Below, in pieces: positions 26,080-34,514 of a stretch of DNA of 64,000 bases. The stretch is from Candidatus Cloacimonetes bacterium 4572_55 (GTDB lineage Bacteria; 4572-55). The stretch lies in NCBI GenBank assembly GCA_002084765.1, contig NBMB01000020.1:1-64000 (forward strand), read 5' to 3'. Positions within the stretch are counted from its first letter, which is position 1, and the number at the start of each line of letters is the position of its first letter. The notes beneath the pieces were generated by a model that worked only from the letters and a program-made list of their open reading frames with translations, searched no databases and was not told where the DNA came from. The position numbers and the translations under genes are program-made.

Positions 26080-28632
26080 TTATCTTTCTATCTCGCCGAT
26101 TAAGGTTTCAATATTAAAAGGTTTGGTTACATAACCCTTGACGTTATGGTTTTCTTGTGCAAATTCTTTCAGCCGTTCCTCCGGAAGAGCACTGCACAAA
26201 ATAACGGGAATGGTCGCGTCTTCCTCAGAGATCAACCGGATCATCGGCTCCAAGTCAAACAGTTGTAAGTCGAGAATCACCAGATTCGGACTCAGCATCT
26301 GGAGAAAGCGCAGGCCGGTTCTCCCATCCTTAGCGACAGTGACCTGATACTTTTTCTGCTCCAGCAGAAAGCTGATTAAAGCTCCGGTCATCTGATCGTT
26401 TTCGATGAGCAGTACCGATTTGATCGATTCTTTTTTTCGGACACGGCGCTCAATCGGTAGAGCTACCAGAAAACAGCTTCCCTTATCCGGTTCGCTCTCC
26501 ACTTCGATAACCCCGTGATGCGCGTCGATATATCGCTTGCTGATCGCCAAACCGTGTCCGATACCGTCCGAAATGTCGTCCATACTTTTGCGCACCTGAT
26601 AAAAAGGATTGAATATTTTTTCCTGTTCTTCCAGGGGAATGCCGCGCCCTCGGTCGCAGACAGTGACTGCCACCCATTGATTATCCCGTTCTTCCGGCTG
26701 TTTGGAATCATTCTTTTTTTCAGACCTCTGAAGCCGGTCAAGATCATCAATTTTTGCTGTTACTTGAATGGAGATACGGCTTTTTGGAGAATATTTGACA
26801 GCGTTAGTCAACAAATTTTCGACCACCTGTTGGATACGCTCAGGATCGACTTTGATAATCACACTCTTGAGTTCGGTAGAGACATTGTAATGGTAGTCAA
26901 AATTGACCCCTATGTATCGGTCTGTGATCAACTGACGCACCAGCATGGCGTTATTGGTCTCCATGCCGAAAAAAAGCCGGTACGCGTTGACCTCTCGGAA
27001 TTGATACTTTTCCAGGTCGCTTTTCAAACGGGCGACGGTAAGAAGCTCGTCCACCAGCCGCTGTTCTCGATCGATCGCGTGGATGATCTCCTTCAGAAAA
27101 ATCTCCTGTTGCTCTCTGCTAAGCTCATTATCCAACATCATGGATGCATACCCAAGGATAGGCGTCAACGGCGTCCTCAACTCATGGCTGATCGCGTTGA
27201 TAAAATTGGATTTTGCCTGCTCCAATTTTTGGGATTCAGTCACGTCTCGGAAGACCATCACCACGCCAATCACCTCCCTGTTTTCTTTACGAATCGGCGC
27301 AGCACTGTCTGTGATATGAAAATGTCTACCAGACTTGGAGATCAATTTGGCGCGGGTTTGCAACCCCGTGACTCTTCCCGTTTTCAAAGCCTGATCAACC
27401 GGATTCGGCATAGGTCGTCCGCCGATACTGTCTATGATTACGCACACCTCGTTGATCGGTTTATTGAGAGCTTGCTGGATGGTCCAGCCGGTCATACTCT
27501 CGGATACCGGATTCATCCGGATGACCCGTCCCTCGTTATTCGTCACGATAACAGCGTCGCCGATGCTATTTAGGGTGATGGAAAGATTCCGCTCGCTCTT
27601 ACGCAGAGCCTCCTCCGCCTGTTTTTGCTGGGTGATATTTCGTCCGATCGCTTGAAACCCGACAATCTTTTTTTTCTCCATAACCAGTTGCACACTTTGA
27701 CCCAACCAAATTTCTTCCCCCTTTTTGGCGATCAGCGGAATCTCCAGATAGCTTTTTGGCACCCGTTCTATAAATTGCTTTTTGTACATCCGCTTGACCC
27801 TGGGACGATAATCTTTTCGAATCAGGTCCAGATAAAATTTCCCGACAAATTCGTTCTGAGAATAGCCGAAGGTGTGAGCCGCTGTGGGATTGATATAAAC
27901 AAAATACCCCCTGACATTCGTTTCATAAATAAAATCGCCTGCATTCTCTACAAAATAGCGATATCGCTCTTGGGTCTCTCGTAGCGCCATCTCAGCGGCT
28001 TTACGCTTGGTGATATCCTCGATTTTACCCTCAAAATAAAGAAATTTCCCCTTCTCGTCAAAGACCGATCTCGCGTTTTCTCGAACAAATATAGACTTGC
28101 CATCTTTGGTAAGCCACTCGCTCTCAAATCCGATCACCTCGCCATGGTTTTTCATAATGCGGATAAATCTTTTTCGATCCTCCGGGTTCTTATAGCCTCC
28201 CTGGCTGATATTCAATTCGGAAAGCCGTTCAAGGCTTTTATAGCCCATCATCCGACACAGTGCAGTATTGGCAATGAGAATCCTGCCTCCCAATGTGGTG
28301 CGATAAATGCCGTTTAAGCTCCGCTCGAACAGATGGCGATAATTCTCCTCGCTTTTCTGCAACGCCTCTTTTGAGAGCTTATGCTCAGAAATCTCCGCCT
28401 TTAGCTCTCTGTTGATCTTATTCAATTCATTGGTGTGATGCCGATGAATTCGACGATACAGCGTAAAAATTGGTATCGTGAGCAATAGGAAAAAAACAAC
28501 CGCCCATGACGATATGATAAATTCTCCCGAATGTCGATATGATCGAAACAGATAGCTCGTGACAACAACTGCGTAACTCGCAATTGATATGAAAAAAACG
28601 TTAATCCATTTTTTTTGTTTGCCGTTAATCAT
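26080..28632 (-). CDS. Hybrid sensor histidine kinase, three PAS domains and C-terminal receiver
   Basis: 850 aa from the ATG at 28632 (AGGA 6 bases upstream). Two membrane helices (about 9-28 and 43-60), a short coiled linker, three PAS/PAC units (about 95-210, 218-340, 346-470; each ends in a DITKRKAAE/NITQQKQAE/DVTESQKLE linker), HisKA with FINAISHELRTPLTPILGY (phospho-His about 483), HATPase_c with VVENLLTNAVKYSP, CDRGRGIP and a G2 box GIGHGLAISKRYIDAHHG, and a receiver domain (about 730-845) with ENDQ, VILDLQLFD (phospho-Asp) and VTKPF. It has periplasm-poor topology, so the PAS domains sense intracellular cues. No partner response regulator is adjacent. Downstream are repeat copy 2 and a terminator. 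Confidence 0.93.
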   Translation of the reverse strand: MINGKQKKWINVFFISIASYAVVVTSYLFRSYRHSGEFIISSWAVVFFLLLTIPIFTLYRRIHRHHTNELNKINRELKAEISEHKLSKEALQKSEENYRHLFERSLNGIYRTTLGGRILIANTALCRMMGYKSLERLSELNISQGGYKNPEDRKRFIRIMKNHGEVIGFESEWLTKDGKSIFVRENARSVFDEKGKFLYFEGKIEDITKRKAAEMALRETQERYRYFVENAGDFIYETNVRGYFVYINPTAAHTFGYSQNEFVGKFYLDLIRKDYRPRVKRMYKKQFIERVPKSYLEIPLIAKKGEEIWLGQSVQLVMEKKKIVGFQAIGRNITQQKQAEEALRKSERNLSITLNSIGDAVIVTNNEGRVIRMNPVSESMTGWTIQQALNKPINEVCVIIDSIGGRPMPNPVDQALKTGRVTGLQTRAKLISKSGRHFHITDSAAPIRKENREVIGVVMVFRDVTESQKLEQAKSNFINAISHELRTPLTPILGYASMMLDNELSREQQEIFLKEIIHAIDREQRLVDELLTVARLKSDLEKYQFREVNAYRLFFGMETNNAMLVRQLITDRYIGVNFDYHYNVSTELKSVIIKVDPERIQQVVENLLTNAVKYSPKSRISIQVTAKIDDLDRLQRSEKKNDSKQPEERDNQWVAVTVCDRGRGIPLEEQEKIFNPFYQVRKSMDDISDGIGHGLAISKRYIDAHHGVIEVESEPDKGSCFLVALPIERRVRKKESIKSVLLIENDQMTGALISFLLEQKKYQVTVAKDGRTGLRFLQMLSPNLVILDLQLFDLEPMIRLISEEDATIPVILCSALPEERLKEFAQENHNVKGYVTKPFNIETLIGEIER

Positions 28633-28786
28633 TATTTTTCCTAACAAGAGTTCCTAATCAAGAGAAAAGAAAAAAAAATAGCCCTATTTCCATAATCATT
28701 TTCGTCCAGAAGACACATTTCAGATTTGAAATATGCAATAAAAATTTAAATATACAAAAAATTAATATTATAACGAATTATTTAAG

Positions 28787-29143
28787 CTAATCACTTCCAA
28801 TAATTATTTTATTATCAGAAACTATTCTATCGGTCTCCTCCCGAATCCAGTTGAGATACGCGAGACTGCCCGCGCGTATCGGCAATGCGATCGCCTCCGG
28901 CATGTTGTAAGAATGCAGCGCGTTTATACGTTCGATCAGCTCATCGACTCTCTGATCGATTGTTTTAATAATCAACAGCAATTCAGAATCATGCCGTGCC
29001 GTGCCTTCCCAGTAATAAAAAGATTGAATATTCGGTATCAGATTGACGCATGCCGCCAACCGTTCCTCCACCAATTTTTGAGCGATCCTCTTGCCTTCTT
29101 CCTCGGAAGAAGCGGTTGTCAAAACAACGACGCATCTTGTCAT
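28787..29143 (-). CDS. cutA: Divalent-cation tolerance protein CutA
   Basis: 118 aa. The CutA1 pattern is complete: VVVLTTASSEEEGKRIAQKL, VEERLAACVNLIPNIQSFYY, WEG ... ELLLIIKT and LHSYNMPEAIALPI ... YLNWI. CutA is a small trimeric cytoplasmic protein of the PII-like fold linked to copper tolerance; the exact role is unsettled. The start is the ATG at 29143 with GGGAGG 5 bases upstream. A perfect 10-bp hairpin lies 52 bases upstream of the start. Confidence 0.93.
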   Translation of the reverse strand: MTRCVVVLTTASSEEEGKRIAQKLVEERLAACVNLIPNIQSFYYWEGTARHDSELLLIIKTIDQRVDELIERINALHSYNMPEAIALPIRAGSLAYLNWIREETDRIVSDNKIIIGSD

Positions 29144-29465
29144 ATCTGCCTCCCACAAAATTTACTTGCATTTTTTCTTTTCAAGTATATAATTCACACA
29201 GATCAAAATCGATCTGTGTGTTAAATTAATTAAACGCTCTGTTATGGCAATTAAAAAAAGTTTGAAATCACTAAAAATATGAAAAGGTTAAGGAAAGTTA
29301 AAGAAAAACGATAGTGAATCGATGCAAACCGTTTTAAAAAAATCAGCGTAACCGTAAAAATCCCCTATATCTAAAAAACTCAGGTTATGAGATATACCTA
29401 CTTAAAATCGACGAACTACTGCTCCGGCGGTCAGCCTGATCTCGACTCTTTCAGGAGAAAACTGA
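29144..29465. other. Intergenic region between cutA and CorC-like gene (divergent)
   Basis: 322 AT-rich bases. Apart from the hairpin at 29195-29220 there is no gene or repeat. Promoters of both genes must be here. Confidence 0.5.
29195..29220. promoter_or_regulatory. Perfect 10-bp inverted repeat upstream of cutA
   Basis: CACACAGATC (29195-29204), 6-base spacer, GATCTGTGTG (29211-29220). There is no T-run on either side, so it is not a good terminator. It could be an operator or leader hairpin for cutA, 52 bases away. Confidence 0.35.
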
Positions 29466-30746
29466 TTGGAAAGTGAATTATTAATTTCGGTTGGATTGAA
29501 GGTCGCTGTTGGCGTCGCCTTTTTTTCCTCAGTGCTTTTTGTCTCTCCAGGATTTGCCATTTACCTCAAAATGCTTTACGAATCGGTATCTGACGAAGAA
29601 CGCGCGCAAGTCCCTTACAATGTGATCAAAGACTTCCGCCTGCTTATGATCGTTTTCGCCACTGCGCGCCTGATATTGATCTCCATACTCATTTCCGGCT
29701 CCATTCTCTTGCTGACGGCTGTGCGCCTTCCCATTCTCAATTTATGGAATGTTGCGATTATTTTTATGTCGGCAGTCGTCTTGATTTTACTCTCCGAAGT
29801 CGCTTCCGAGAGCCTCATCATTCGACCCCAATCCAAACTTTCTGCGGTTCTCGGTTATCTCATTCTTTTGTTTTATTATCTCACAGCTCCCGTTGTCAAA
29901 ACTATTATGCAGGTATCAAAACAGTTGACCAACAATCTGATCCCGACCGAGACCAATTCCAATGACGATAGTAAGGATTTGGAACAGATGATCGAGGAGG
30001 AACGAGTCCGTTCCCAATTGGAAGAAGATGAACTGAAAATGATCGACGGAATCGTAGACTTGCATCAGATGACAATCAAAGAGGTGATGGTGCCGCGCAT
30101 TGACGTGCAATTTATTGATATGAACAGCTCCTACGAACAGGCGGTTCAGTTCATTGATAAGCAAGGCTACTCTCGGATACCCTCGTATGACGGCACAGTC
30201 GATAATATTGTTGGAATCCTGTACGCCAAAGACCTGTTGAAATCCTCTGCAGCCAATGACTCCGACTCTATCAAAAACCAGTTGCGTCCCGCGCACTTTG
30301 TGCCGGATAGCAAAAACGTGACCGAGATGCTGAGAGAATTTCTCCAGAAAAGAGTGCATCTCGCTGTTGTGATCGACGAATACGGCGGCACGGCTGGGTT
30401 GATTACATTGGAAGATATTCTTGAAGAGATCGTCGGAGAGATTCAAGACGAGCATGACTTTGAAGAGCCGTTATTCAAAAAAATTGATGAAAATACCTAC
30501 CAATTCGACGCCAAAATCGATCTGGACGACCTGGGCGAAATCATCGGACATGAATTTAGCGAAGATGAAGATTTCGAGACCCTGGGGGGGTTAATTCTGG
30601 ATCGTATCGGACGCGTCCCTAACAAAGACGAAACTCTAATTATCGAAGGTATCCACATAAAAATCGAAAAGGTCGACGGGAGGCGTATCTCCTGGGTTCG
30701 AATTAAATTGAACGCCCACAAAGCGTCGGAGCCAAAACCGGAATGA
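29466..30746 (+). CDS. CorC/HlyC-type CBS-domain membrane protein (hemolysin family)
   Basis: 426 aa. N-terminal DUF21-like region with four hydrophobic helices to about 155, then a linker (LEEDELKMIDGIVDLHQMTI KEVMVPR, the usual signature), two CBS motifs (about 205-325: GYSRIPSYDGTVDNIVGILY and VVIDEYGGTAGLITLEDILE EIVGEI), and a CorC/HlyC C-terminal domain (from YQFDAKIDLDDLGEII to the end). The family is linked to Mg/Co export or membrane homeostasis. The start is a TTG at 29466 with AGGAG 8 bases upstream; no in-frame ATG precedes the first helix. Confidence 0.88.
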   Translation: MESELLISVGLKVAVGVAFFSSVLFVSPGFAIYLKMLYESVSDEERAQVPYNVIKDFRLLMIVFATARLILISILISGSILLLTAVRLPILNLWNVAIIFMSAVVLILLSEVASESLIIRPQSKLSAVLGYLILLFYYLTAPVVKTIMQVSKQLTNNLIPTETNSNDDSKDLEQMIEEERVRSQLEEDELKMIDGIVDLHQMTIKEVMVPRIDVQFIDMNSSYEQAVQFIDKQGYSRIPSYDGTVDNIVGILYAKDLLKSSAANDSDSIKNQLRPAHFVPDSKNVTEMLREFLQKRVHLAVVIDEYGGTAGLITLEDILEEIVGEIQDEHDFEEPLFKKIDENTYQFDAKIDLDDLGEIIGHEFSEDEDFETLGGLILDRIGRVPNKDETLIIEGIHIKIEKVDGRRISWVRIKLNAHKASEPKPE

Positions 30747-31108
30747 TCCGTTCGGATCAATTCTGCAGAGTTCGATTAAAAATGGGGAGGGTTGTTCATT
30801 GTTGCGACCGCGGCGCATTCCGAGACCGCTATCAAATCTATATCGGGAAAATCGGCTTTAATCCGCTTCACGGCTTCTCGGAATGTCCGTGAGCCGTATC
30901 CACCACCAACACATCCACATGCGCGGAGACCAATTTCTGAACCCGTTCCAACGCTTGATTTTTAAATTCTTATTTCCCCTCAATATTTCGTTATCAAAAA
31001 ATTTTGGAATATCTGGATGATTTGAGTGTAGATTTCAAGTTTCACTCGATAAATTTACGGATTTTATTTGATTGAGTTTGATTGAGAATAGAATAAAGGA
31101 GCGCGTGT
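30747..31108. other. Gap containing a decayed guaB fragment
   Basis: 362 bases between the CorC-like gene and the FecR/TPR gene, both on the plus strand. The minus strand of 30,795-30,965 encodes remnants of IMP dehydrogenase (listed separately). The rest is AT-rich with no gene; AAGGAG of the next gene lies at its end. Confidence 0.6.
30795..30965 (-). pseudogene. guaB: IMP dehydrogenase (guaB) remnant
   Basis: On the minus strand one frame reads NQALERVQKLVSAHVDVLVV then DTAHGHSEKP-stop, a strong match to the canonical GuaB segment with the VVDTAHGHS motif. A second frame continues REAVKRIKADFPDIDLIA, the next piece of the same protein (VKRIKADFPDIDLIAGNVAT in canonical GuaB), before similarity stops at VSECAAVATMNN. 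Both ends are missing, there is an in-frame stop and a frame change, so only about 55 codons of a decayed gene remain. It has no start or ribosome site. Confidence 0.7.
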
Positions 31109-31807
31109 ATGAAAATTTTTATGAAAATTTTGATGATTTTGGTCCTCGGTTATGGACTTTCAACCGCAGCCGAGACCTCTTTGGGTAAGATATCCTTGAT
31201 ACAAGGCAACGGCGTGGAGATTAACCCTGATGGAAAATCGGAATATGAGCCGGCAAAATTGGATGATCCGATATTTGAATCGACCACGATAAAAACTGAC
31301 AAGGATTCCAAAGCGGAAATTACATGGAAAGATGATCGATCACACACGATAATCAAAAGTGGAAAAGAGATTCGTATCCGAGATTTGTATCAGCAGACCT
31401 CGGATAAAAAAATGACCTCTTTTGAAAAATTATGGGTGAGCGTTGGCAAGTTGATCAGCGGCGAGGAGAAGGAAAATTCCGGAAATGTGGCTTCGATTCG
31501 GGGAGACGATGGGGGACCTACGGAATCTTTGCACTGGAAAAGCTCCGAAGCGGAACTGGAAAGTGCCCAGAAGTTGTTCGATGAAAAAGAGTATGAGAAA
31601 TGTATTGAGATTCTGGATCAAGTTATAAAGGAAGATCCGACAGATGCAAAGAAGGCAATCATTTTGGTGACTCGAGGACTGGCGCACTATCAACTGAAAC
31701 ATACAGATCAAGCGAAAGAAAATCTGGAGCTTTTTATCAAAGAATTTTCAAAGCACCTGTTGAAAGACGACGCCCAATCTGCTCTGAATGAATTGAAGGA
31801 AAAATAA
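31109..31807 (+). CDS. Secreted FecR-like / TPR protein
   Basis: 232 aa from the ATG at 31109 (AAGGAG 7 bases upstream). Signal peptide (IFMKILMILVLGYGLSTAAE), a FecR-like beta domain (about 24-110: ISLIQGNGVEINPDGK, ESTTIKTDKDSKAEITWKD, GKEIRIRDL), then one to two TPR-like helical repeats (about 148-228: ESAQKLFDEKEYEKCIEILD, AIILVTRGLAHYQLKHTDQA). FecR-type domains occur in periplasmic proteins that sense or scaffold at the envelope. No sigma factor or TonB receptor operon is attached. The precise role is unknown. Confidence 0.7.
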   Translation: MKIFMKILMILVLGYGLSTAAETSLGKISLIQGNGVEINPDGKSEYEPAKLDDPIFESTTIKTDKDSKAEITWKDDRSHTIIKSGKEIRIRDLYQQTSDKKMTSFEKLWVSVGKLISGEEKENSGNVASIRGDDGGPTESLHWKSSEAELESAQKLFDEKEYEKCIEILDQVIKEDPTDAKKAIILVTRGLAHYQLKHTDQAKENLELFIKEFSKHLLKDDAQSALNELKEK

Positions 31808-31942
31808 GACTGTTCTATATGTGAGTCCCCTCTAAAAAGGGTCTTTTTGCGAAAATTGCTGAAAACGTTTGTTGATATTGTTGAACTTACGACACGTAAA
31901 TTTAACAATATCACCCAAATTTTTAGTTTTTAGAGTGGACTC

Positions 31943-31995
31943 ATTCTTTAATTATCAATTCTTAATCTGCGATAATCTGCGTAATCTGCGGATCG
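31943..31995 (-). repeat. Dispersed CGCAGATTA-type repeat, copy 3 (full length)
   Basis: On the minus strand it reads CGATCCGCAGATTACGCAGA, then TTATCGCAGATTAAGAATTG, then ATAATTAAAGAAT. It differs at one position from copy 4 over 53 bases. It lies between convergent genes, downstream of the FecR/TPR gene. Confidence 0.8.
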
Positions 31996-32068
31996 ATTTC
32001 CGTGATGACGAATAATACAGGCTAACTGCTTTTCAAAAATTCGTAGCTCAAGACGCTTACCCTCCCTG

Positions 32069-33841
32069 TTAGAATTCGATCATAGCTCCCAAGAAAAACA
32101 TCTGTCCCAGCGGCTTGTAATCCTGCCAGATCTCCGTTGTGGCGTCCGTCAAATTATGACCCCTGGCAATAGCGGTGATATTTTGATAGACCCGGCGGGA
32201 GAGATCGATATTGAGCATTTGATACCCTTCTAAAGTCGTGGGTTTCGGTTTGGACGACCGGCTGTTATCCGCGTATCGCTCCCCAATGATACTCCAGTTG
32301 AGTCGGGCGTTGAAATACCGTTCCGAACGATAATCAATCATAAAGCTGGAGTCGAAGAACGGCTGATACGCCAGGTGGTCATTAAAAGAGCGAACCTTGA
32401 CATTTAAGCTGATCTGAAAAAAAGGCGCGGGCGTCAACACGCTTTCGGCAAAGAGTATATGGCGGGTTAGGTTCTCTTTTTTCAGAACCGAATCCGGGGA
32501 AGCGACCGCCCATGTATACGTGCTATCCGGCGAGATATGAGACTGATACAACGGCAAGTTCTTGATACTCGCTACGTTCCACCCGGCACGCATCTTGATG
32601 GATGGAGTCGGATCATATTCTGCCGCGGCTTCGAATACAAAGGGATGCAACTCGGGCATGGGCGTATACATGCTGTCTATAAACGCGTTGTGTCGCCAGT
32701 ATGTCTTCAGCGAATGTCCTTGAAGAAAGGAACTGAATGTCGCAGATAGCGCAATCTTTTTCGGCGTGGTGTAAGTCGCTTTGAGATAGGGCAGCATTTT
32801 CGATGTATCGCCAAGCTCATCAGTATTATATCCGAGCATATTTGCCCCAATAATTCCGGATATGCTCGAGGTCGGGGTCCAGATCCACTTCGGCTGGATC
32901 ATGAAATAATTCATACCAAATGAGACGCCGTTGTGGAAATCAGTGGTGGAGCGCGCTAAAAGAGCGTCCACGCTGACAAGATGATCCCCCCATAATCCGG
33001 TAATCGCCAATTTCGTCAAAAAGCTATTTTCTTCATCTTCCCATTCCGCCAATTGATTTGATCCTTCCTCTTTAAAATAGCTTTTATCTGCGGAAAATCC
33101 GGCAATTATGAATATCTTATCTTTAATGGTTTTTCTAAAATTGACCGAGCCTTCAAACATACGGAATCGACGCTTTCGATCCAAATTCAGGTCGGAGCTG
33201 GCTCCGTACATCTCGTAAGGTCGATTGAAAAAAGAACCTCTGACTGATAAATTGCCGGTTTCGTCTATTTGATAATGAAACCGACCCTCTGCCTTTGCCT
33301 CTTGATATTCGCTATGATCCGTATGACCCCCAGAGCGCTCAAATCCTAAATTCAGAAAATAGTTGAAATTTTCGACCTGATTTCCATGAAAAAAGCTGAC
33401 CGGTATCGTGGTATAAGTCCCGAATTCAGCTGAAGCTCTGTATAGATATTTACGCAACTGGCTCGATCCTTCTTCCTCCGGTCCCGACTTCTGACCCAAA
33501 CTCTGCTGAATCTCCAAAATACCTTTGTCTTGATTCACCGGAATGTTGCGAGGTGAAACCAAAATATCGGGCGGACCGGTCAACTCCTTCTCGCTTTTGT
33601 CGACGGTGTGCCGGTTTCCATAAATATAGAGATCGTCAATATCTAACGATTCCGTCTCCTCTATTATTTGAAATTCAGGATCGCTCCCGGGCGTTTTTTT
33701 CACATCCACGCGGCTGGAATCAGAGAAAGTCGGCTTTTCGTCGGTGGAACGGTCATTCGTATTTTGAGCGTCTGACCATTGAACTCCGATTGCCGTGAAA
33801 CAGATAAGTAGGATTAAAAAAAACGGTAAAATTCGTCTCAC
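32069..33841 (-). CDS. Outer-membrane beta-barrel protein, TonB-receptor-like without plug
   Basis: About 590 aa. Signal peptide (RILPFFLILLICFTAIGVQW). A 130-residue polar N-terminal region (EESLDIDDLYIYGNRHTVDK) has no recognisable TonB plug or carboxypeptidase-like domain. Then follow some 450 residues of alternating amphipathic strands (FNYFLNLGFERSGG, FRMFEGSVNFRKTI, ALSATFSSFLQGHSL) ending in FLGAMIEF, a C-terminal Phe typical of outer-membrane barrels. GAGGAG sits 6 bases before the GTG at 33841, and an ATG two codons upstream (33847) touches it, so GTG is favoured. It resembles the barrel half of TonB-dependent receptors; the substrate is unknown. Confidence 0.65.
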   Translation of the reverse strand: MRRILPFFLILLICFTAIGVQWSDAQNTNDRSTDEKPTFSDSSRVDVKKTPGSDPEFQIIEETESLDIDDLYIYGNRHTVDKSEKELTGPPDILVSPRNIPVNQDKGILEIQQSLGQKSGPEEEGSSQLRKYLYRASAEFGTYTTIPVSFFHGNQVENFNYFLNLGFERSGGHTDHSEYQEAKAEGRFHYQIDETGNLSVRGSFFNRPYEMYGASSDLNLDRKRRFRMFEGSVNFRKTIKDKIFIIAGFSADKSYFKEEGSNQLAEWEDEENSFLTKLAITGLWGDHLVSVDALLARSTTDFHNGVSFGMNYFMIQPKWIWTPTSSISGIIGANMLGYNTDELGDTSKMLPYLKATYTTPKKIALSATFSSFLQGHSLKTYWRHNAFIDSMYTPMPELHPFVFEAAAEYDPTPSIKMRAGWNVASIKNLPLYQSHISPDSTYTWAVASPDSVLKKENLTRHILFAESVLTPAPFFQISLNVKVRSFNDHLAYQPFFDSSFMIDYRSERYFNARLNWSIIGERYADNSRSSKPKPTTLEGYQMLNIDLSRRVYQNITAIARGHNLTDATTEIWQDYKPLGQMFFLGAMIEF

Positions 33842-33950
33842 CCTCATCTCCTCTTTTTTGACAGAACGGTTGACCCGCTGTATGTTCACAAACGAAATTT
33901 GCCATCGAAATTTACGCGCATGTCGCGCGTTCTCCGTGACAGATCATACC

Positions 33951-34130
33951 TCATTCCCCGGATTTGATCAGCTTCAGCTTTCCCTGATCCACCAATTGCA
34001 TTGCCTTCTCGCTTTTCAATATTTCATCCTCTGGAACAAACTCTGACGCTTCCGGCTTCATTTCCAAAACCCATCCTCCGAAAAATCGAACAATTAATAT
34101 GCCGGGATGTACGTTTTTAATCTTTAACAT
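33951..34130 (-). CDS. 59-aa conserved-looking small protein
   Basis: The minus frame from the ATG at 34130 has AAGGAG 7 bases upstream, a strong ribosome site, and reads MLKIKNVHPGILIVRFFGGW then VLEMKPEASEFVPEDEILKS and ends GKLKLIKSGE. It is mixed-charge, with no membrane segment. It lies about 110 bases upstream of the barrel gene on the same strand and may be co-transcribed with it. No family recognised; the codon use and ribosome site support a real gene. Confidence 0.6.
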   Translation of the reverse strand: MLKIKNVHPGILIVRFFGGWVLEMKPEASEFVPEDEILKSEKAMQLVDQGKLKLIKSGE

Positions 34131-34341
34131 TATATTTCTCCTTGAAAATGAAAAAGTCTTTAAAGAGCAATAAATAATTTAACTTAACCAAATATAAGAT
34201 AATAGGTTAAATAGGATATTGCAATGCTTTTCTTGTAAAAAAAATTGATGCCTTTTTTAGCCGAATCACGATTATATTCTCTGTGACTCTGTAGCGAATT
34301 ATTCAGGACTATAGTGAAATGCGCGCAAAGGCTCAGTTTTC

Positions 34342-34453
34342 CTGAAAGAAACCTGGCAAAAAGATATAATTCTTTAACTATCAATTCTTAATCTGCGCTG
34401 AAAGAAACCTGGCAAAAAGATATAATTCTTTAACTATCAATTCTTAATCTGCG
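34342..34453. repeat. Perfect 56-bp tandem duplication
   Basis: CTGAAAGAAACCTGGCAAAA begins at 34342 and again at 34398. The two 56-bp units match at every position and each ends TTCTTAATCTGCG. The second unit runs on into the rest of repeat copy 4, so the duplication boundary falls inside the dispersed repeat. Confidence 0.9.
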
Positions 34454-34477
34454 ATAATCTGCGTAATCTGCGGATCG
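34425..34477 (-). repeat. Dispersed CGCAGATTA-type repeat, copy 4 (full length)
   Basis: Same 53 bases as copy 3 with a single change. Its first 29 plus-strand bases are part of the second unit of the tandem duplication; the first unit carries only that truncated part. Confidence 0.8.
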
Positions 34478-34514
34478 AGTTCCCTTCTGTGGCGAACTGC
34501 GAGGTCACATGAGA

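Larger units (their letters stand above)
34131..34514. other. Intergenic region downstream of PiT transporter, with tandem duplication and repeat
   Basis: 384 bases. It contains the 56-bp perfect tandem duplication (34342-34453) and repeat copy 4 (34425-34477). No credible gene. Confidence 0.6.

Noticed and set aside
26515-27573. 352-codon open frame on the plus strand
   Set aside because: Antisense shadow of the histidine kinase gene.
34184-34384. 66-codon minus-strand frame in the gap downstream of PiT
   Set aside because: Runs through the tandem duplication; no ribosome site and low-complexity content.
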